Positions 1 to 8,292 of a stretch of 64,000 bases of DNA are shown here, one piece after another; positions within the stretch are counted from its first letter, which is position 1; the number at the start of each line of letters is the position of its first letter. Below the pieces are notes generated by a model. The model was given only the letters and a program-made list of their open reading frames with translations, was not told where the DNA came from and did no database searches. This DNA is from Streptomyces aculeolatus (GTDB taxonomy: Bacteria > Actinomycetota > Actinomycetes > Streptomycetales > Streptomycetaceae). Where the stretch lies: positions 62,001 through 126,000 of the forward strand of contig NZ_JAINRD010000004.1 in the NCBI RefSeq assembly GCF_020400605.1. Reading direction: 5' to 3'. A program made the position numbers and the translations under genes.

Positions 1-2
1 CG

Positions 3-167
3 GCGCGGCTCGCGCTGGTCGACGGGGCGGTGGGCGCCGTGTGGCAGGTGAAGGGGCGCGCGGTCGTGGCGTTCGGCTTCACCGTCGAGGACGGGAGAAT
101 CACGGCGATCGAGCTGATGGGCGACGCCGAGCGGCTGGAGGGGCTGGACATCGCGGTACTGGGATAG
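3..167 (+). CDS. C-terminal end of a SigJ-type (ECF) RNA polymerase sigma factor, partial
   Basis: The first 54 codons run open from the window edge to a TAG at 165-167, so only the C-terminus is present. The peptide (ARLALVDGAVGAVWQVKGRA, then AFTVEDG-like residues, ending in IAVLG) matches the end of the SnoaL-like domain that follows the sigma-4 region in SigJ/ECF41-type sigma factors. In that family the domain is known to modulate sigma activity. Nothing upstream is visible, so the family call rests on this short tail. Confidence 0.6.
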   Translation, partial: ARLALVDGAVGAVWQVKGRAVVAFGFTVEDGRITAIELMGDAERLEGLDIAVLG

Positions 168-249
168 GACCCGTCCGCAGGGCCCCGGCCGTGGGCCCCG
201 CCCGCCCCGGCGGCGGCCTACGGGCCGCGCCCCCTGCCGCACCGCAGGT

Positions 250-282
250 GCGCCGCCGGGCGGAAGAACCGCCCGGCGGCGC
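250..282. terminator. Bidirectional hairpin terminator between convergent genes
   Basis: A perfect 14-bp inverted repeat (GCGCCGCCGGGCGG and its complement) with a 5-nt AAGAA loop lies between the sigma factor end (167) and the end of the minus-strand sugar dehydrogenase gene (337). It has no U-tract, as is usual for Streptomyces terminators. Confidence 0.7.
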
Positions 283-336
283 CGATCGCCGTCAGCCGTC
301 AGCCGCGGTTTCCGGCTGCGCGCCCGCTGCGTGCGC

Positions 337-1797
337 CTACTCGGCCGCGCCGTCCGCGACGTAGTCGATGCGGTAGATCCCGGCGTTGGTGTTGGTGCTG
401 CCGCGGCCCACGCCGCTGCCCTCGCCGAAGTCGATGACGTAGAGCGAGCCGTCGGGGCCGAACGCGGCGTCGAAGGGCTGGATCCAGCTCATGCCCTCGA
501 AGACCGGGTCGATCGACTGCAGTTCGCCGTCCGCGTACGAGAAGGTCTTGAACCACTTGCGGGTCAGCTCGTAGTTGAACCACTTGCCGTCGTACGACTC
601 GGGGAACTTCGTCGCGCTGTCGAGGTCCGGGTCGAAGTCGTACCGCGGGCCGCCCATCGGACCGCCGCCGCCGGAGCCGAGCTGCGGGAACTCGGCGGAG
701 GCCGCGTACGAGTACCAGACCTGCGCGGCGGTGGCCGGTGGCAGCTGGGCCTTCCCCGTGTTGTTCGGCGAGTTGTTCACGGGTGCGGCGCAGTCGAACT
801 TCCCGCCGGAGGTGCCGGCGGCGAAGTCGTAGTCGTTGAAGGGGATGTTGTTGCCGACGCAGTACGGCCAGCCCATGTTGCCGGCCTTGGAGATCAGGTT
901 GTACTCGACGATGCCCGCCGGGCCGCGGTCCGGGTTCGCCTCGCGGGAGTCGGGGCCGTAGTCGCCGACCATCAGCGCGTCGGTCGCGGGGTCGACGGAG
1001 ATGCGGAACGGGTTGCGGAAGCCCATCGCGTAGATCTCCGGGCGGGTCTTCTTCTCGCCCTGCCTGAAGAGGTTGCCCTTGGGGACGGTGTAGGTGCCGC
1101 CCTTGGTGGGCTTGATACGCAGCACCTTGCCGCGCAGGTCGTTGGTGTTGGCGGCGGTGGACTGGGCGTCCCAGGCGTGCCGGCCGTCGCGCTCGTCGGT
1201 CGGCGAGAAGCCGTCCGACTCGAAGGGGTCGGTGTTGTCGCCGGTGGCGGCGTACAGGTTGCCCTTGCTGTCGAAGGCCAGCGAGCCGCCCATGTGCACG
1301 TTGGCGCGGCCCTCGCCGCGCCAGGTGGGGATGGACAGCAGCACCTTCTGGGAAGCGGGGTCGAGGCGGTCGCCCTTCAGGGTGAAGCGGGAGACGTCGA
1401 CCCTCTTCTCGGCCTTGTCGGAGTGCATCACATACAGCTGGTGGTTCTTCGCGAACCGGGGGTCGAGCGCCAGCCCGAGCAGCCCGTCGGACTGGGTGGT
1501 GAACTCCAGCGGATAGTCGAAGTCGTACGCGGTGGTGACCTCCCGCGTCTCCTGGTCGACGATCTTCAGCTCACCGGTGCGCTGCGCCCACAGCACCCGC
1601 CCGTCGGGCGTGACGGCCAGCTCGAAGGGGTCGGCGAGGTCGGAGTCGACCAGCGCGGTGCGGGTGAACCCGGCCGCGTTCGGCGCGCTCGCGCCGGTGG
1701 GCTCGGGCGCGGCCACGGCGGAGGGCGTCGCCACCAGTAAGGCGGGCAGGACGGTGAGCGCGGCGACGAGGGACAGGGGTTTGATCTGACGGCTCAT
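337..1797 (-). CDS. Exported glucose/sorbosone dehydrogenase-like (PQQ-type) beta-propeller protein
   Basis: A 486-residue protein starting at an ATG (1795-1797) with GGGAG a few bases upstream. The open frame extends further 5' but that part is arginine/proline-rich shadow sequence. Residues about 7-30 form a Sec signal peptide ending ATPSAVAA. The body has the blade motifs of the GSDH family: ELAVTPDGRVLWAQRTGELK, GLLGLALDPRF, MGGSLAFDSKGNLYAATGDN, AMGFRNPFRISVDP and GDYGPDS. Family members oxidise sugars with pyrroloquinoline quinone, but the substrate here is unknown. It lies 53 nt downstream of a DUF1080 protein and probably shares its transcript, which suggests joint processing of an extracellular glycoside. 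In other actinomycetes such proteins are often larger fusions; here the two domains are separate genes. Confidence 0.85.
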   Translation of the reverse strand: MSRQIKPLSLVAALTVLPALLVATPSAVAAPEPTGASAPNAAGFTRTALVDSDLADPFELAVTPDGRVLWAQRTGELKIVDQETREVTTAYDFDYPLEFTTQSDGLLGLALDPRFAKNHQLYVMHSDKAEKRVDVSRFTLKGDRLDPASQKVLLSIPTWRGEGRANVHMGGSLAFDSKGNLYAATGDNTDPFESDGFSPTDERDGRHAWDAQSTAANTNDLRGKVLRIKPTKGGTYTVPKGNLFRQGEKKTRPEIYAMGFRNPFRISVDPATDALMVGDYGPDSREANPDRGPAGIVEYNLISKAGNMGWPYCVGNNIPFNDYDFAAGTSGGKFDCAAPVNNSPNNTGKAQLPPATAAQVWYSYAASAEFPQLGSGGGGPMGGPRYDFDPDLDSATKFPESYDGKWFNYELTRKWFKTFSYADGELQSIDPVFEGMSWIQPFDAAFGPDGSLYVIDFGEGSGVGRGSTNTNAGIYRIDYVADGAAE

Positions 1798-1850
1798 GGG
1801 GCTCCCAACGGTGGAGGCGGTTCGGCGGGACGGCGGTCCCCGCCTGCTCG

Positions 1851-2540
1851 TCACTTGCCATAGACCTCGATCACGATGTTCCGGAACGAGACCTCGTCCC
1901 CGGCGCCGTGGTTCTGCAGCCCGATGTGGCCGGGCCCGAGGCGGCGCTCGGGGACGGTGTCGGTGTAGTCGTTGATCTCCACGCCGTTGAGCCGCACGGT
2001 GAGCCGGTCGCCGGTGACGCGGAGGTCGTAGGTGTTCCACTCGCCCGGGGGGTTCAGCGCGGCGTCGCGGGCGGCGATGTCGGCCGACTGGAACCCGTAC
2101 ACCGCGCCGGTGGTGCGGTCCGGGGAGTCGGTGGCGTCGATCTGGACCTCGAAGCCGCCGTTGCGGATGGCGGGGTCGTCGCCCGGGGGGAAGCCGAGGT
2201 GCACGCCGGAGTTGTCGTCGCCGGCCATGCGCCAGTCGAGGGTCAGGCGGTAGTCGGTGCCGAACTCCCGGCCGGAGTACCAGAGGAGGCCGAGGCCGCC
2301 GTACGAGGTGAGCGCCCCGTCGGCGAGGGTGAACCCGCCGGGTCCTGCCTGGCTCCAGCCTTCGGTGGAGGTGCCGTCGAAGAGGACGAGGCGCTCGGGG
2401 GCGGCGGTCGCGGCGGCCGGCGGGGCGGTGGCGGCGCCGGCCGCCGGGGCGGGGACAGGGGGCGCGGCGGCGAGTAAGCAACCGGCGGCGGCTGCGACGA
2501 GGGCGGCCCGCAGGGGGGCGCGGCGGTGGGGGGTGGGCAC
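1851..2540 (-). CDS. Secreted DUF1080 (3-keto-disaccharide hydrolase-like) protein
   Basis: A 229-residue protein with an N-terminal signal peptide (AALVAAAAGCLLAAAPPVPA region) and an Ala/Pro-rich linker to about residue 48. A concanavalin-like DUF1080 fold follows: ERLVLFDGTSTEGWSQAG at its start, DNSGVHLGFP near residue 120, GGFEVQIDATDS, GEWNTYDLRVTGDRLTVRLNGVEI, and GHIGLQNHG near the end. Characterised DUF1080 proteins cleave 3-keto-glucosides, consistent with the dehydrogenase gene immediately downstream. The start ATG is at 2538-2540, with AGGAGAACC upstream. Transcription probably comes from the promoter at 2592-2620 under a LacI-type operator. Confidence 0.8.
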   Translation of the reverse strand: MPTPHRRAPLRAALVAAAAGCLLAAAPPVPAPAAGAATAPPAAATAAPERLVLFDGTSTEGWSQAGPGGFTLADGALTSYGGLGLLWYSGREFGTDYRLTLDWRMAGDDNSGVHLGFPPGDDPAIRNGGFEVQIDATDSPDRTTGAVYGFQSADIAARDAALNPPGEWNTYDLRVTGDRLTVRLNGVEINDYTDTVPERRLGPGHIGLQNHGAGDEVSFRNIVIEVYGK

Positions 2541-2563
2541 AGTGGTTCTCCTGAGATCGCGAA

Positions 2564-2575
2564 GAAAGCGCTTTC
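2564..2575 (-). promoter_or_regulatory. LacI-family operator, perfect palindrome GAAAGCGCTTTC
   Basis: A perfect 12-bp palindrome of the LacI/GalR class with the central CG typical of that family. It lies at roughly +10 to +21 relative to the start point predicted from the promoter at 2592-2620, and 24 nt before the DUF1080 start codon. That position suits repression by roadblock. No LacI gene adjoins it; the only one in the window is at 27089. Confidence 0.6.
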
Positions 2576-2591
2576 ATGACTGTGCCCTGTC

Positions 2592-2620
2592 AACGTAAGC
2601 CCCTTGCCGCCCGGGGTCAA
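2592..2620 (-). promoter_or_regulatory. Sigma-70-type promoter for the DUF1080 / sugar dehydrogenase genes
   Basis: On the minus strand a -35 TTGACC (2615-2620) is followed by a 17-nt spacer and a -10 TACGTT (2592-2597, TAnnnT). A second TTGACA overlaps it (2588-2593) without a good -10. The predicted start near 2585 places the palindrome at 2564 just downstream. Confidence 0.5.
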
Positions 2621-2655
2621 CGCCTTGGTACGTACCGGAAGTCGGGCCCCGGCAG

Positions 2656-3306
2656 TCAGCCGGCCAGCAGCCCGGGCAGGTCCCGCATGTCGTCGAAGAC
2701 GACCGTGCCCGGCCCCGCCAGCCGCGCGGCCGGGGTGAGCCCGCCGCAGTAGCCGAAGGCCCGCATGCCCGCGGCCCGGGCGGCCTGCACCCCGTACGCG
2801 CTGTCCTCCACCACCACGCACCGCTCGGGCGGCACCCCCAGGGAGCGGGCGGCGTGCTGGAAGAGGTCGGGCGCCGGCTTGCCCCGCGGCACGTCGGAGG
2901 CGCTGAAGATGCGGTTCTCGAAGCGGCCGAGGAGATCGGTGAGCTCCAGGCTGCGGCGGAGCGCGGAGTGCCCGCTGTTCGACGCGACGCAGAAGGCGGT
3001 GGTGAGCCGGTCCAGCACCTCGGCGATGCCGTCGACCGCGGTCAGTTCGTCCTCCAGCGCCGCGCGGTAGAGGTGGTCGTACTGCCGCTGCCAGCCCTTC
3101 TCCAGCCGCCGTCCGAGCCGTTCCTCGATGAGCGCCGTGTAGACCTCGATGGACGAACCCACGAAGTGCTCGATCATCTCGGCTTCGGTGAAGGCGCATC
3201 CCAGGTCGGCCATGACCGCAGCATCGACCTTGACGCATATCCGCTCGCTGTCCACCAGCACGCCGTCACAGTCGAAGATCACCAGCTCAACAGTGCTTTG
3301 CGTCAT
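2656..3306 (-). CDS. HAD-superfamily hydrolase, phosphatase/phosphoglucomutase-like subfamily IA
   Basis: A 216-residue protein. The HAD motifs are clear: motif I FDCDGVLVDS (about 10-19, nucleophile and acid Asp), motif II ASNSG (about 107-111), motif III Lys in PRGKPAPDLF, and motif IV VVEDSAYGVQAARAAGM. The cap between motifs I and II is helical, as in subfamily IA (beta-phosphoglucomutase, phosphoglycolate phosphatase, sugar phosphatases). The ATG at 3304-3306 is chosen because the FDCDG motif follows within 10 residues; the upstream open frame runs into the MarR gene on another frame. The substrate cannot be told from sequence. Confidence 0.85.
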   Translation of the reverse strand: MTQSTVELVIFDCDGVLVDSERICVKVDAAVMADLGCAFTEAEMIEHFVGSSIEVYTALIEERLGRRLEKGWQRQYDHLYRAALEDELTAVDGIAEVLDRLTTAFCVASNSGHSALRRSLELTDLLGRFENRIFSASDVPRGKPAPDLFQHAARSLGVPPERCVVVEDSAYGVQAARAAGMRAFGYCGGLTPAARLAGPGTVVFDDMRDLPGLLAG

Positions 3307-3373
3307 GACGGCAGCGTAGACGCAGCCGCGCCCGCGGCGGTCGGGTGCGGCCCGCGCGGGCCCGGGGCGGCCC

Positions 3374-3892
3374 TCAGCCGAGGCCGTCGGGGACGATGCG
3401 GAGTTTGTCCGCGATACGGGCAAGGGCCTTCTGGTCCGCCGTGTTGAGCGCGTCGAGGACGGTGTCGCGCACCGCACGCAGGTGCGTGGGCGCCGCCCGG
3501 TGCACGACGTCGAAGCCCGCGTCGGTGAGTTCGGCGACGGTGTAGCGGCCGTCGGCCGGGTCGGGTGCCCGTACGATCCAGCCGCGCTGCTCACAGCGCT
3601 TGACGACGTTGGACAGGCGGGAGAGCGACCCGCTGGCGAGGAAGGCCAGCTCCCCCATCCGCAGCCTGCGCTGCGGCGCCTCGGAGAGGTGGCTGAGCAC
3701 CAGGTATTCGAACAGGGTGAGGCCGTGCTCCTGCCGCAGCGGCGACTCCAGCCTGCCGGGGAGCAGCAGGACGAGGGAGATCAGCCCGGTCCACGCCGCC
3801 TTCTCCTGCTCGTCGAGCCAGCGCAGCTCCTCGTCGCCCTCGTCGCCCTCGCGCCCGCCCGTGCCACCCGTGGGCTCTTCCGTGCCGCTCAT
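3374..3892 (-). CDS. MarR-family transcriptional regulator
   Basis: A 172-residue protein with a Gly/Glu-rich N-terminus (1-25) and then a MarR winged helix: WTGLISLVLLLPGRLESPL (dimerisation helix), LTLFEYLVLSHLSEAP, MGELAFLASGSLSRLSNVVKR as recognition helix, GWIVRAPDPADGRYTVAELT as the wing, and a C-terminal dimer helix. The DPADGRxxxAxLT wing signature is diagnostic. It is transcribed away from the RidA gene at 4022. The shared 129-nt gap holds two similar operator-like sites, so autoregulation together with control of the RidA gene is likely. Its ligand is unknown. Confidence 0.9.
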   Translation of the reverse strand: MSGTEEPTGGTGGREGDEGDEELRWLDEQEKAAWTGLISLVLLLPGRLESPLRQEHGLTLFEYLVLSHLSEAPQRRLRMGELAFLASGSLSRLSNVVKRCEQRGWIVRAPDPADGRYTVAELTDAGFDVVHRAAPTHLRAVRDTVLDALNTADQKALARIADKLRIVPDGLG

Positions 3893-3923
3893 CGACCTTC
3901 CCGTCCTTCCCGCGAAGCCGTCA

Positions 3924-3975
3924 TGACTTTGCGCTTGAAGTCATCCTCTGCTACTTTTACTTTACGCGTGAACTC
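3924..3975. promoter_or_regulatory. Two tandem operator-like sites between marR and ridA
   Basis: Site 1 (3926-3942, ACTTTGCGCTTGAAGTC) and site 2 (3959-3975, ACTTTACGCGTGAACTC) agree at 14 of 17 positions and start 33 bp apart, about three helical turns. Site 1 also sits inside the inverted repeat TGACTT-N8-AAGTCA (3924-3943). Site 2 contains the near-palindrome TTTACGCGTGAA. Such pairs in a divergent promoter region are typical MarR targets. Confidence 0.6.
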
Positions 3976-4021
3976 ACACCAGAGGAAGCGCACCCCCTGA
4001 GAACAGGAAGAGGAACGCATC

Positions 4022-4450
4022 ATGAGCACCACCGTCACCTTCGGCGTCACCCCGGGCTTCGGCGAGAAGCTGCACGCCAGCCACGGCTACAGCGGGGCCG
4101 TCCGCGTCGGCGACCGGGTCGAGATCTCCGGCCAGGCCGGGGTGGACGACGACCTGGTCATCCCCGACTCGCTGGAGGACGAGATCGTCCGGGCCTTCGA
4201 CAACGTGGAGCGCACGCTCGCCACGGTCGGCGCGACCTGGAAGGACGTCATCCACGTCAACTCGTACCACAAGGTCGCGCCGGGGGACGACGCCATCGGC
4301 GACGACCACAACGCGGTCATGACCGAGCAGTTCCGCCGCCGCCTCGACGGCCGCGCGCCGATCTGGACCGAGACCGGCGTCACGGTCCTCGGCCTGGCCG
4401 CCATGCGCGTGGAGATCCGCGTCACGGCCGTCGTCGGCTCCGGCGACTGA
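4022..4450 (+). CDS. RidA (YjgF/YER057c/UK114) family protein
   Basis: A 142-residue protein of usual family length. It shows the Rid fold signatures VRVGDRVEISGQAGVDDD, AFDNVERTLATVGATWKDVIHVNSYHK, and the C-terminal RAPIWTETGVTVLGLAAMRVEIRVTAV. Rid proteins deaminate reactive enamine/imine intermediates or act as related hydrolases. The arginine that binds the substrate carboxylate in true RidA would be expected near the C-terminus; the R in MRVEIRV is compatible. It is divergent from a MarR regulator and probably controlled by it. The start ATG at 4022 follows AGGAAGAGGAACGC. Confidence 0.85.
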   Translation: MSTTVTFGVTPGFGEKLHASHGYSGAVRVGDRVEISGQAGVDDDLVIPDSLEDEIVRAFDNVERTLATVGATWKDVIHVNSYHKVAPGDDAIGDDHNAVMTEQFRRRLDGRAPIWTETGVTVLGLAAMRVEIRVTAVVGSGD

Positions 4451-4547
4451 GCCGTAGCCTCCCGGGAAGGAACCGGCCGAACCGACCCGACCGCCGACAC
4501 GGCACCGCCTGCCGGCACGGCACCGCCCCGACCGGAGGTCCCTCCCG

Positions 4548-4976
4548 ATGCATCCCGCGCGTGTCAGGACCGCCTCCTACGTGATCCGCAGCCGCCCCGG
4601 CGGGCCGGAGCTGCTCGTCTTCGACCACCGGGACCACCCCCGGGCCGGGACCCAGGTGCCCGCCGGAGGTGTGGAGCCCGGGGAACTGCTCACCGAGGCG
4701 GCGCTGCGGGAGGTCGCGGAGGAGACCGGGGCCGCCGCGGTCACGCTGGGGGCGGCGCTGGCCGTGCAGCAGAGTCCCCATCCCCACACCGGGGAGCCGC
4801 AGATCACCGTCTACTTCCAGGCGCGTACCCGCGAGACCCGGGACGACTGGATGCACACCGTCGCCGGCCCGGACGAGGACCGGGGAATGGTCTTCCGGTG
4901 CTTCTTCATCCCCCTGGAGCGGGCCGCGGGGCTGCTGGCCGGGGACCAGGGGGAATTCGTCGGGCTCGTCCGGTAG
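4548..4976 (+). CDS. Nudix hydrolase
   Basis: A 142-residue protein. The Nudix box GX5EX7REUXEEXGU is intact at residues 40-62, with catalytic Glu residues in REVAEETG. It is preceded by the beta-strand [20 protein letters not shown]. Nudix enzymes cleave nucleoside diphosphates linked to another moiety; the substrate is not predictable here. The ATG at 4548 has GGAGG 9 nt upstream. It lies between the RidA gene and the formaldehyde dehydrogenase gene on the same strand, but gaps of about 80-100 nt leave an operon uncertain. Confidence 0.9.
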   Translation: MHPARVRTASYVIRSRPGGPELLVFDHRDHPRAGTQVPAGGVEPGELLTEAALREVAEETGAAAVTLGAALAVQQSPHPHTGEPQITVYFQARTRETRDDWMHTVAGPDEDRGMVFRCFFIPLERAAGLLAGDQGEFVGLVR

Positions 4977-5056
4977 GCGGTCCCGCCGCCCGCCTGGCTC
5001 CCCCGCGGGGGCGGGGGACGTACTGTATGAGCCCCCGCCACGAATGGAGCGCCCTC

Positions 5057-6142
5057 ATGCCCCAGGACGTACGAGCCGTCGTCGCGCGTGCGAAGAACCA
5101 GCCGGTGGAGATCGCCACCGTCGTCGTGCCCGACCCCGGGCCCGGCGAGGCGGTGGTGGCGGTGCAGGCGTGCGGGGTGTGCCATACCGATCTGCACTAC
5201 CGCGAGGGCGGCATCAACGACGACTTCCCCTTCCTCCTCGGCCACGAGGCCGCCGGAGTCGTGGAGTCCGTCGGCGACGGCGTCACGGACGTGGCACCCG
5301 GCGACTTCGTCGTGCTCAACTGGCGTGCCGTGTGCGGCCGGTGCCGGGCGTGCGAGCGCGGGCGGCCCTGGTACTGCTTCGACACCCACAACGCCACGCA
5401 GAAGATGACCCTCGAGGACGGCACCGAGCTGTCGCCCGCGCTGGGCATCGGCGCGTTCGCGGAGAAGACCCTCGTCGCCGCCGGCCAGTGCACGAAGGTC
5501 GACCCCGAGGCGTCCCCCGCCGCGGCCGGGCTGCTGGGCTGCGGCGTGATGGCCGGCCTCGGCGCCGCGCTCAACACCGGCAACGTCGGCCGCGGCGACT
5601 CCGTCGCCGTCATCGGCTGCGGCGGCGTCGGCGGGGCGGCCGTCATGGGGGCGCGGCTGGCGGGCGCCGGCAAGATCATCGCGATCGACGTGGACGAGCG
5701 GAAGCTGACCACCGCGACCGGCCTGGGCGCCACCCACACCGTGGACGCCGGCGCCACGGACCCGGTCGAGGCGGTGCGGGAGCTGACCGGCGGCAACGGC
5801 GCCGACGTCGTCATCGAGGCGGTCGGCCGCCCGGAGACGTACAAGCAGGCGTTCTACGCCCGCGACCTCGCCGGGACCGTCGTCCTCGTCGGCGTGCCCA
5901 CGCCCGAGATGAAGCTGGAGCTGCCGCTGCTCGACGTCTTCGGGCGCGGCGGCGCGCTGAAGTCGTCCTGGTACGGCGACTGCCTGCCGTCCCGCGACTT
6001 CCCCATGCTCATCGACCTCTACCGGCAGGGCCGCCTCGACCTCGACGCCTTCGTCTCCGAGACCATCGAACTGGACGGCGTGGAGGCCGCGTTCGCCCGG
6101 ATGCAGGCCGGCGACGTGCTGCGCTCGGTGGTGGTCCTGTGA
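5057..6142 (+). CDS. S-(hydroxymethyl)mycothiol dehydrogenase (class III alcohol dehydrogenase)
   Basis: A 361-residue zinc alcohol dehydrogenase. Catalytic zinc ligands are visible as C42 (CGVCHTD) and H63 (GHE), structural zinc ligands as C93, C96, C99 and C107, and the NAD-binding Rossmann motif as GCGGVGG near residue 190. The [15 protein letters not shown] stretch and overall sequence are typical of the actinobacterial MSH-dependent enzyme. That enzyme oxidises the formaldehyde-mycothiol adduct to S-formylmycothiol. The ATG at 5057 is preceded by GGAGCG. Its stop overlaps the next start (GTGA), so it is translationally coupled to a metallo-beta-lactamase-fold hydrolase that probably handles the thioester product. 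Confidence 0.9.
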   Translation: MPQDVRAVVARAKNQPVEIATVVVPDPGPGEAVVAVQACGVCHTDLHYREGGINDDFPFLLGHEAAGVVESVGDGVTDVAPGDFVVLNWRAVCGRCRACERGRPWYCFDTHNATQKMTLEDGTELSPALGIGAFAEKTLVAAGQCTKVDPEASPAAAGLLGCGVMAGLGAALNTGNVGRGDSVAVIGCGGVGGAAVMGARLAGAGKIIAIDVDERKLTTATGLGATHTVDAGATDPVEAVRELTGGNGADVVIEAVGRPETYKQAFYARDLAGTVVLVGVPTPEMKLELPLLDVFGRGGALKSSWYGDCLPSRDFPMLIDLYRQGRLDLDAFVSETIELDGVEAAFARMQAGDVLRSVVVL

Positions 6143-6756
6143 GCGGCGCCCGCATCGACCACCTGGTCACCTCCGGCACGTTCTCGCTCGACGGCGGCAC
6201 GTGGGACGTCGACAACAACGTGTGGATCGTCGGCGACGACTCCGAGGCGCTCGTGATCGACGCCGCGCACGACGCCGACGCCATCGCCGCCGCGGTCGGC
6301 GACCGCCGCCTGACCGCCATCGTCTGCACCCACGCGCACGACGACCACATCGACGCCGCCCCCGCGCTCGCCGACATGTACGGCGCCCCGGTCCTGCTCC
6401 ACCCCGACGACCGGGTGCTGTGGGACATGACCCACCCCGACCGCGCCCCGGACGGCGCCCTCGCGGACGGCGGGACGCTGCCGGTCGCGGGCACGGAGCT
6501 GACCGTCCTGCACACGCCCGGCCACGCGCCGGGCGCCGTCTGCCTGTACGCCCCCGACCTGGGCACCGTCTTCACCGGCGACACCCTCTTCCACGGCGGC
6601 CCGGGCGCCACCGGCCGCTCGTACTCGGACCGCCCGACGATCGAGGCGTCGATCCGCGCGCGGCTGCTGACGCTGCCGCCGGAGACGGTGGTGCGCACGG
6701 GGCACGGCGAGTCGACGACGATCGCGGCGGAGGCGGCGGGGGCGGCGGAGTGGTGA
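6139..6756 (+). CDS. Metallo-beta-lactamase-fold hydrolase, probable S-formylmycothiol hydrolase partner
   Basis: A 205-residue protein starting at a GTG that overlaps the preceding stop by 4 nt. Metal-binding motifs: HAHDDH (HxHxDH) near residue 66, a His in TPGHAPGA near 131, Asp in FTGDTLF, and a final His in RTGHGEST. This is the glyoxalase II-like arrangement for two metal ions. Pairing with mycothiol-dependent formaldehyde dehydrogenase is common in actinomycetes. Hydrolysis of S-formylmycothiol is inferred from this context and not from the sequence alone. Confidence 0.85.
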   Translation: MSGARIDHLVTSGTFSLDGGTWDVDNNVWIVGDDSEALVIDAAHDADAIAAAVGDRRLTAIVCTHAHDDHIDAAPALADMYGAPVLLHPDDRVLWDMTHPDRAPDGALADGGTLPVAGTELTVLHTPGHAPGAVCLYAPDLGTVFTGDTLFHGGPGATGRSYSDRPTIEASIRARLLTLPPETVVRTGHGESTTIAAEAAGAAEW

Positions 6757-6929
6757 GGCCCCGAGCGGTCTAGAAGGGTCGGGGAGGTACGGGAACGGGC
6801 GTGGCCGGTTGTGCCCGCCGGCGGCGCCCGGTGCTCCGCGGTGGCGTTGACCGGTCCGGGGGTGCCCGGCATGCTCATGGCCGGGACATGCCACCCATTC
6901 GTCACTCCATCCCCCACTGGAGGTCTCCC

Positions 6930-8108
6930 ATGCCGTCCCGACCCACACGCCGCGCGCTGCTCCTCGGCGCCGCGGGCATCGGCGCCCTCGGCGCCGCGGG
7001 CATCGGCTCCGCCCACGCCGGCCCCGCGCCGGCCGACCGCTCCCGCCCGCTCGCCCCCCGCGCCCTCGCCCAACGCCCCCTCTACCTCGGCACGTACGGC
7101 CAGGGCATCCTCGCCTGCACCTACGACACCGCCACCGGCGCCCTCGCCGAGACCGGCGGCGGCTTCGGCGACGTCACCAACCCCGACTTCCTCGCCCTCT
7201 CCCCCGCCGGCGACGTCCTCTACTCCACCGTCGGCGGCGGCGCCGAGGGCGGTGTGCGGGCGTACGCCATCGGCGCCGACGGCGCGCTCAGCGCCCTCGG
7301 CGGCGTGCAGTCCACCGGCGGCGCCGGCGTCACGCACCTGTCGGTGCACCCCGGCGGCGGGCACCTGCTCAGCGCCAACTACACGAGCGGCAGCGTCGCC
7401 GCGCACGCCATCGAGGCCGACGGCAGCGTCGGCGAGCGCACCGGCTTCGTCCAGCACTCCGGCTCCGGTCCCGACCCGGACCGGCAGGAGGGCCCACACG
7501 CGCACCAGATCGTCACCGACCCGGCCGGCGGCTTCGTCCACGCCGTGGACCTGGGCACCGACTCCGTCCACACCTACACCCTCGACCCCGGCAGCGGCGC
7601 GCTGTCGCCGGTGTCGGAGGTGAAGTCCGTGCCGGGCGCCGGCCCGCGGCACATGGTCTTCCACCCGCAGGGCACGCACGCGTACGTGGCCAACGAGCTG
7701 GACAGCACCGTCACCGCGTACGCCCACGACGCGGCGACCGGCGGGCTGACCCGGCTGGAGAGCCTGCCGACCCTCCCCGACGACGTGGATCCCGGCGGCA
7801 ACTACCCGGCGGAGATCACGATCTCGGCGGACGGCCGGTTCGTCTACCTCTCCAACCGGGGGCACAACAGCGTCGCCCGCCTCGCCGTCGCGGACGGCGG
7901 CGCGGCCCTGGAGCTGGTGGACACCGTGCCGTGCGGCGGCGACTGGCCGCGGCACATCACCCTGTCGCCGGACGGGGCGCTGCTCTACTCGGCCAACGAA
8001 CGGGGCCGCACCATCGGCGTGTTCACCGTGGACGCGGAGAGCGGCGCGCTCACGGCGGCGGGCGAGCCGTTCGCGACGGCGTCGACGGGCTGCGTCCTGC
8101 CCACCTGA
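6930..8108 (+). CDS. Tat-exported lactonase / 6-phosphogluconolactonase-like beta-propeller
   Basis: A 392-residue protein with GGAGGT ending 5 nt before the ATG. The N-terminus RPTRRALLLGAAGIGALGAAG is a twin-arginine signal. The rest is a seven-bladed lactonase propeller (Pfam lactonase family, once called 3-carboxymuconate cyclase): RPLYLGTYGQGI, THLSVHPGGGHLLSANYTSG, GPHAHQIV, GAGPRHMVFHPQGTHAYVANELDSTV, LSNRGHNSVA, and GGDWPRHITLSPDGALLYSANERG. Those conserved His-containing repeats match the Pgl/YbhE family. An export signal argues against a role in the cytosolic pentose phosphate pathway and for an extracellular lactone substrate. Confidence 0.85.
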   Translation: MPSRPTRRALLLGAAGIGALGAAGIGSAHAGPAPADRSRPLAPRALAQRPLYLGTYGQGILACTYDTATGALAETGGGFGDVTNPDFLALSPAGDVLYSTVGGGAEGGVRAYAIGADGALSALGGVQSTGGAGVTHLSVHPGGGHLLSANYTSGSVAAHAIEADGSVGERTGFVQHSGSGPDPDRQEGPHAHQIVTDPAGGFVHAVDLGTDSVHTYTLDPGSGALSPVSEVKSVPGAGPRHMVFHPQGTHAYVANELDSTVTAYAHDAATGGLTRLESLPTLPDDVDPGGNYPAEITISADGRFVYLSNRGHNSVARLAVADGGAALELVDTVPCGGDWPRHITLSPDGALLYSANERGRTIGVFTVDAESGALTAAGEPFATASTGCVLPT

Positions 8109-8121
8109 GCGGGGCCGGCAG

Positions 8122-8168
8122 GCCCGCGGGCCCGTCACGCCGGGTGACGCCGTGACGGGTCCGCGGGC
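8122..8168 (+). terminator. Strong hairpin terminator after the lactonase gene
   Basis: An 18-bp stem (8122-8139 with 8151-8168) containing one G-U pair and an 11-nt loop starts 14 nt after the stop at 8108. Confidence 0.75.
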
Positions 8169-8292
8169 GGCCCGGAACCGCCCCGGGCGCGTCCGAACCG
8201 AAGACCGTAATTCGAACGAAGAATCAAACACACCCTCACACTCCCTCCAAGGAGCCCGAGAGGTCAGGCATATCTTGTATGCCGCCTTTCCC

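Noticed and set aside
337..2577. A single 746-residue fusion of DUF1080 and sugar dehydrogenase
   Set aside because: The extra N-terminal part is in the wrong frame for DUF1080 and is Arg/Pro-rich; the DUF1080 protein has its own frame, start and ribosome site at 1851-2540.
3349..3362. GGCCCGCGCGGGCC palindrome as a terminator between marR and the HAD gene
   Set aside because: It is a continuous palindrome without a loop in very GC-rich sequence, and could arise by chance.
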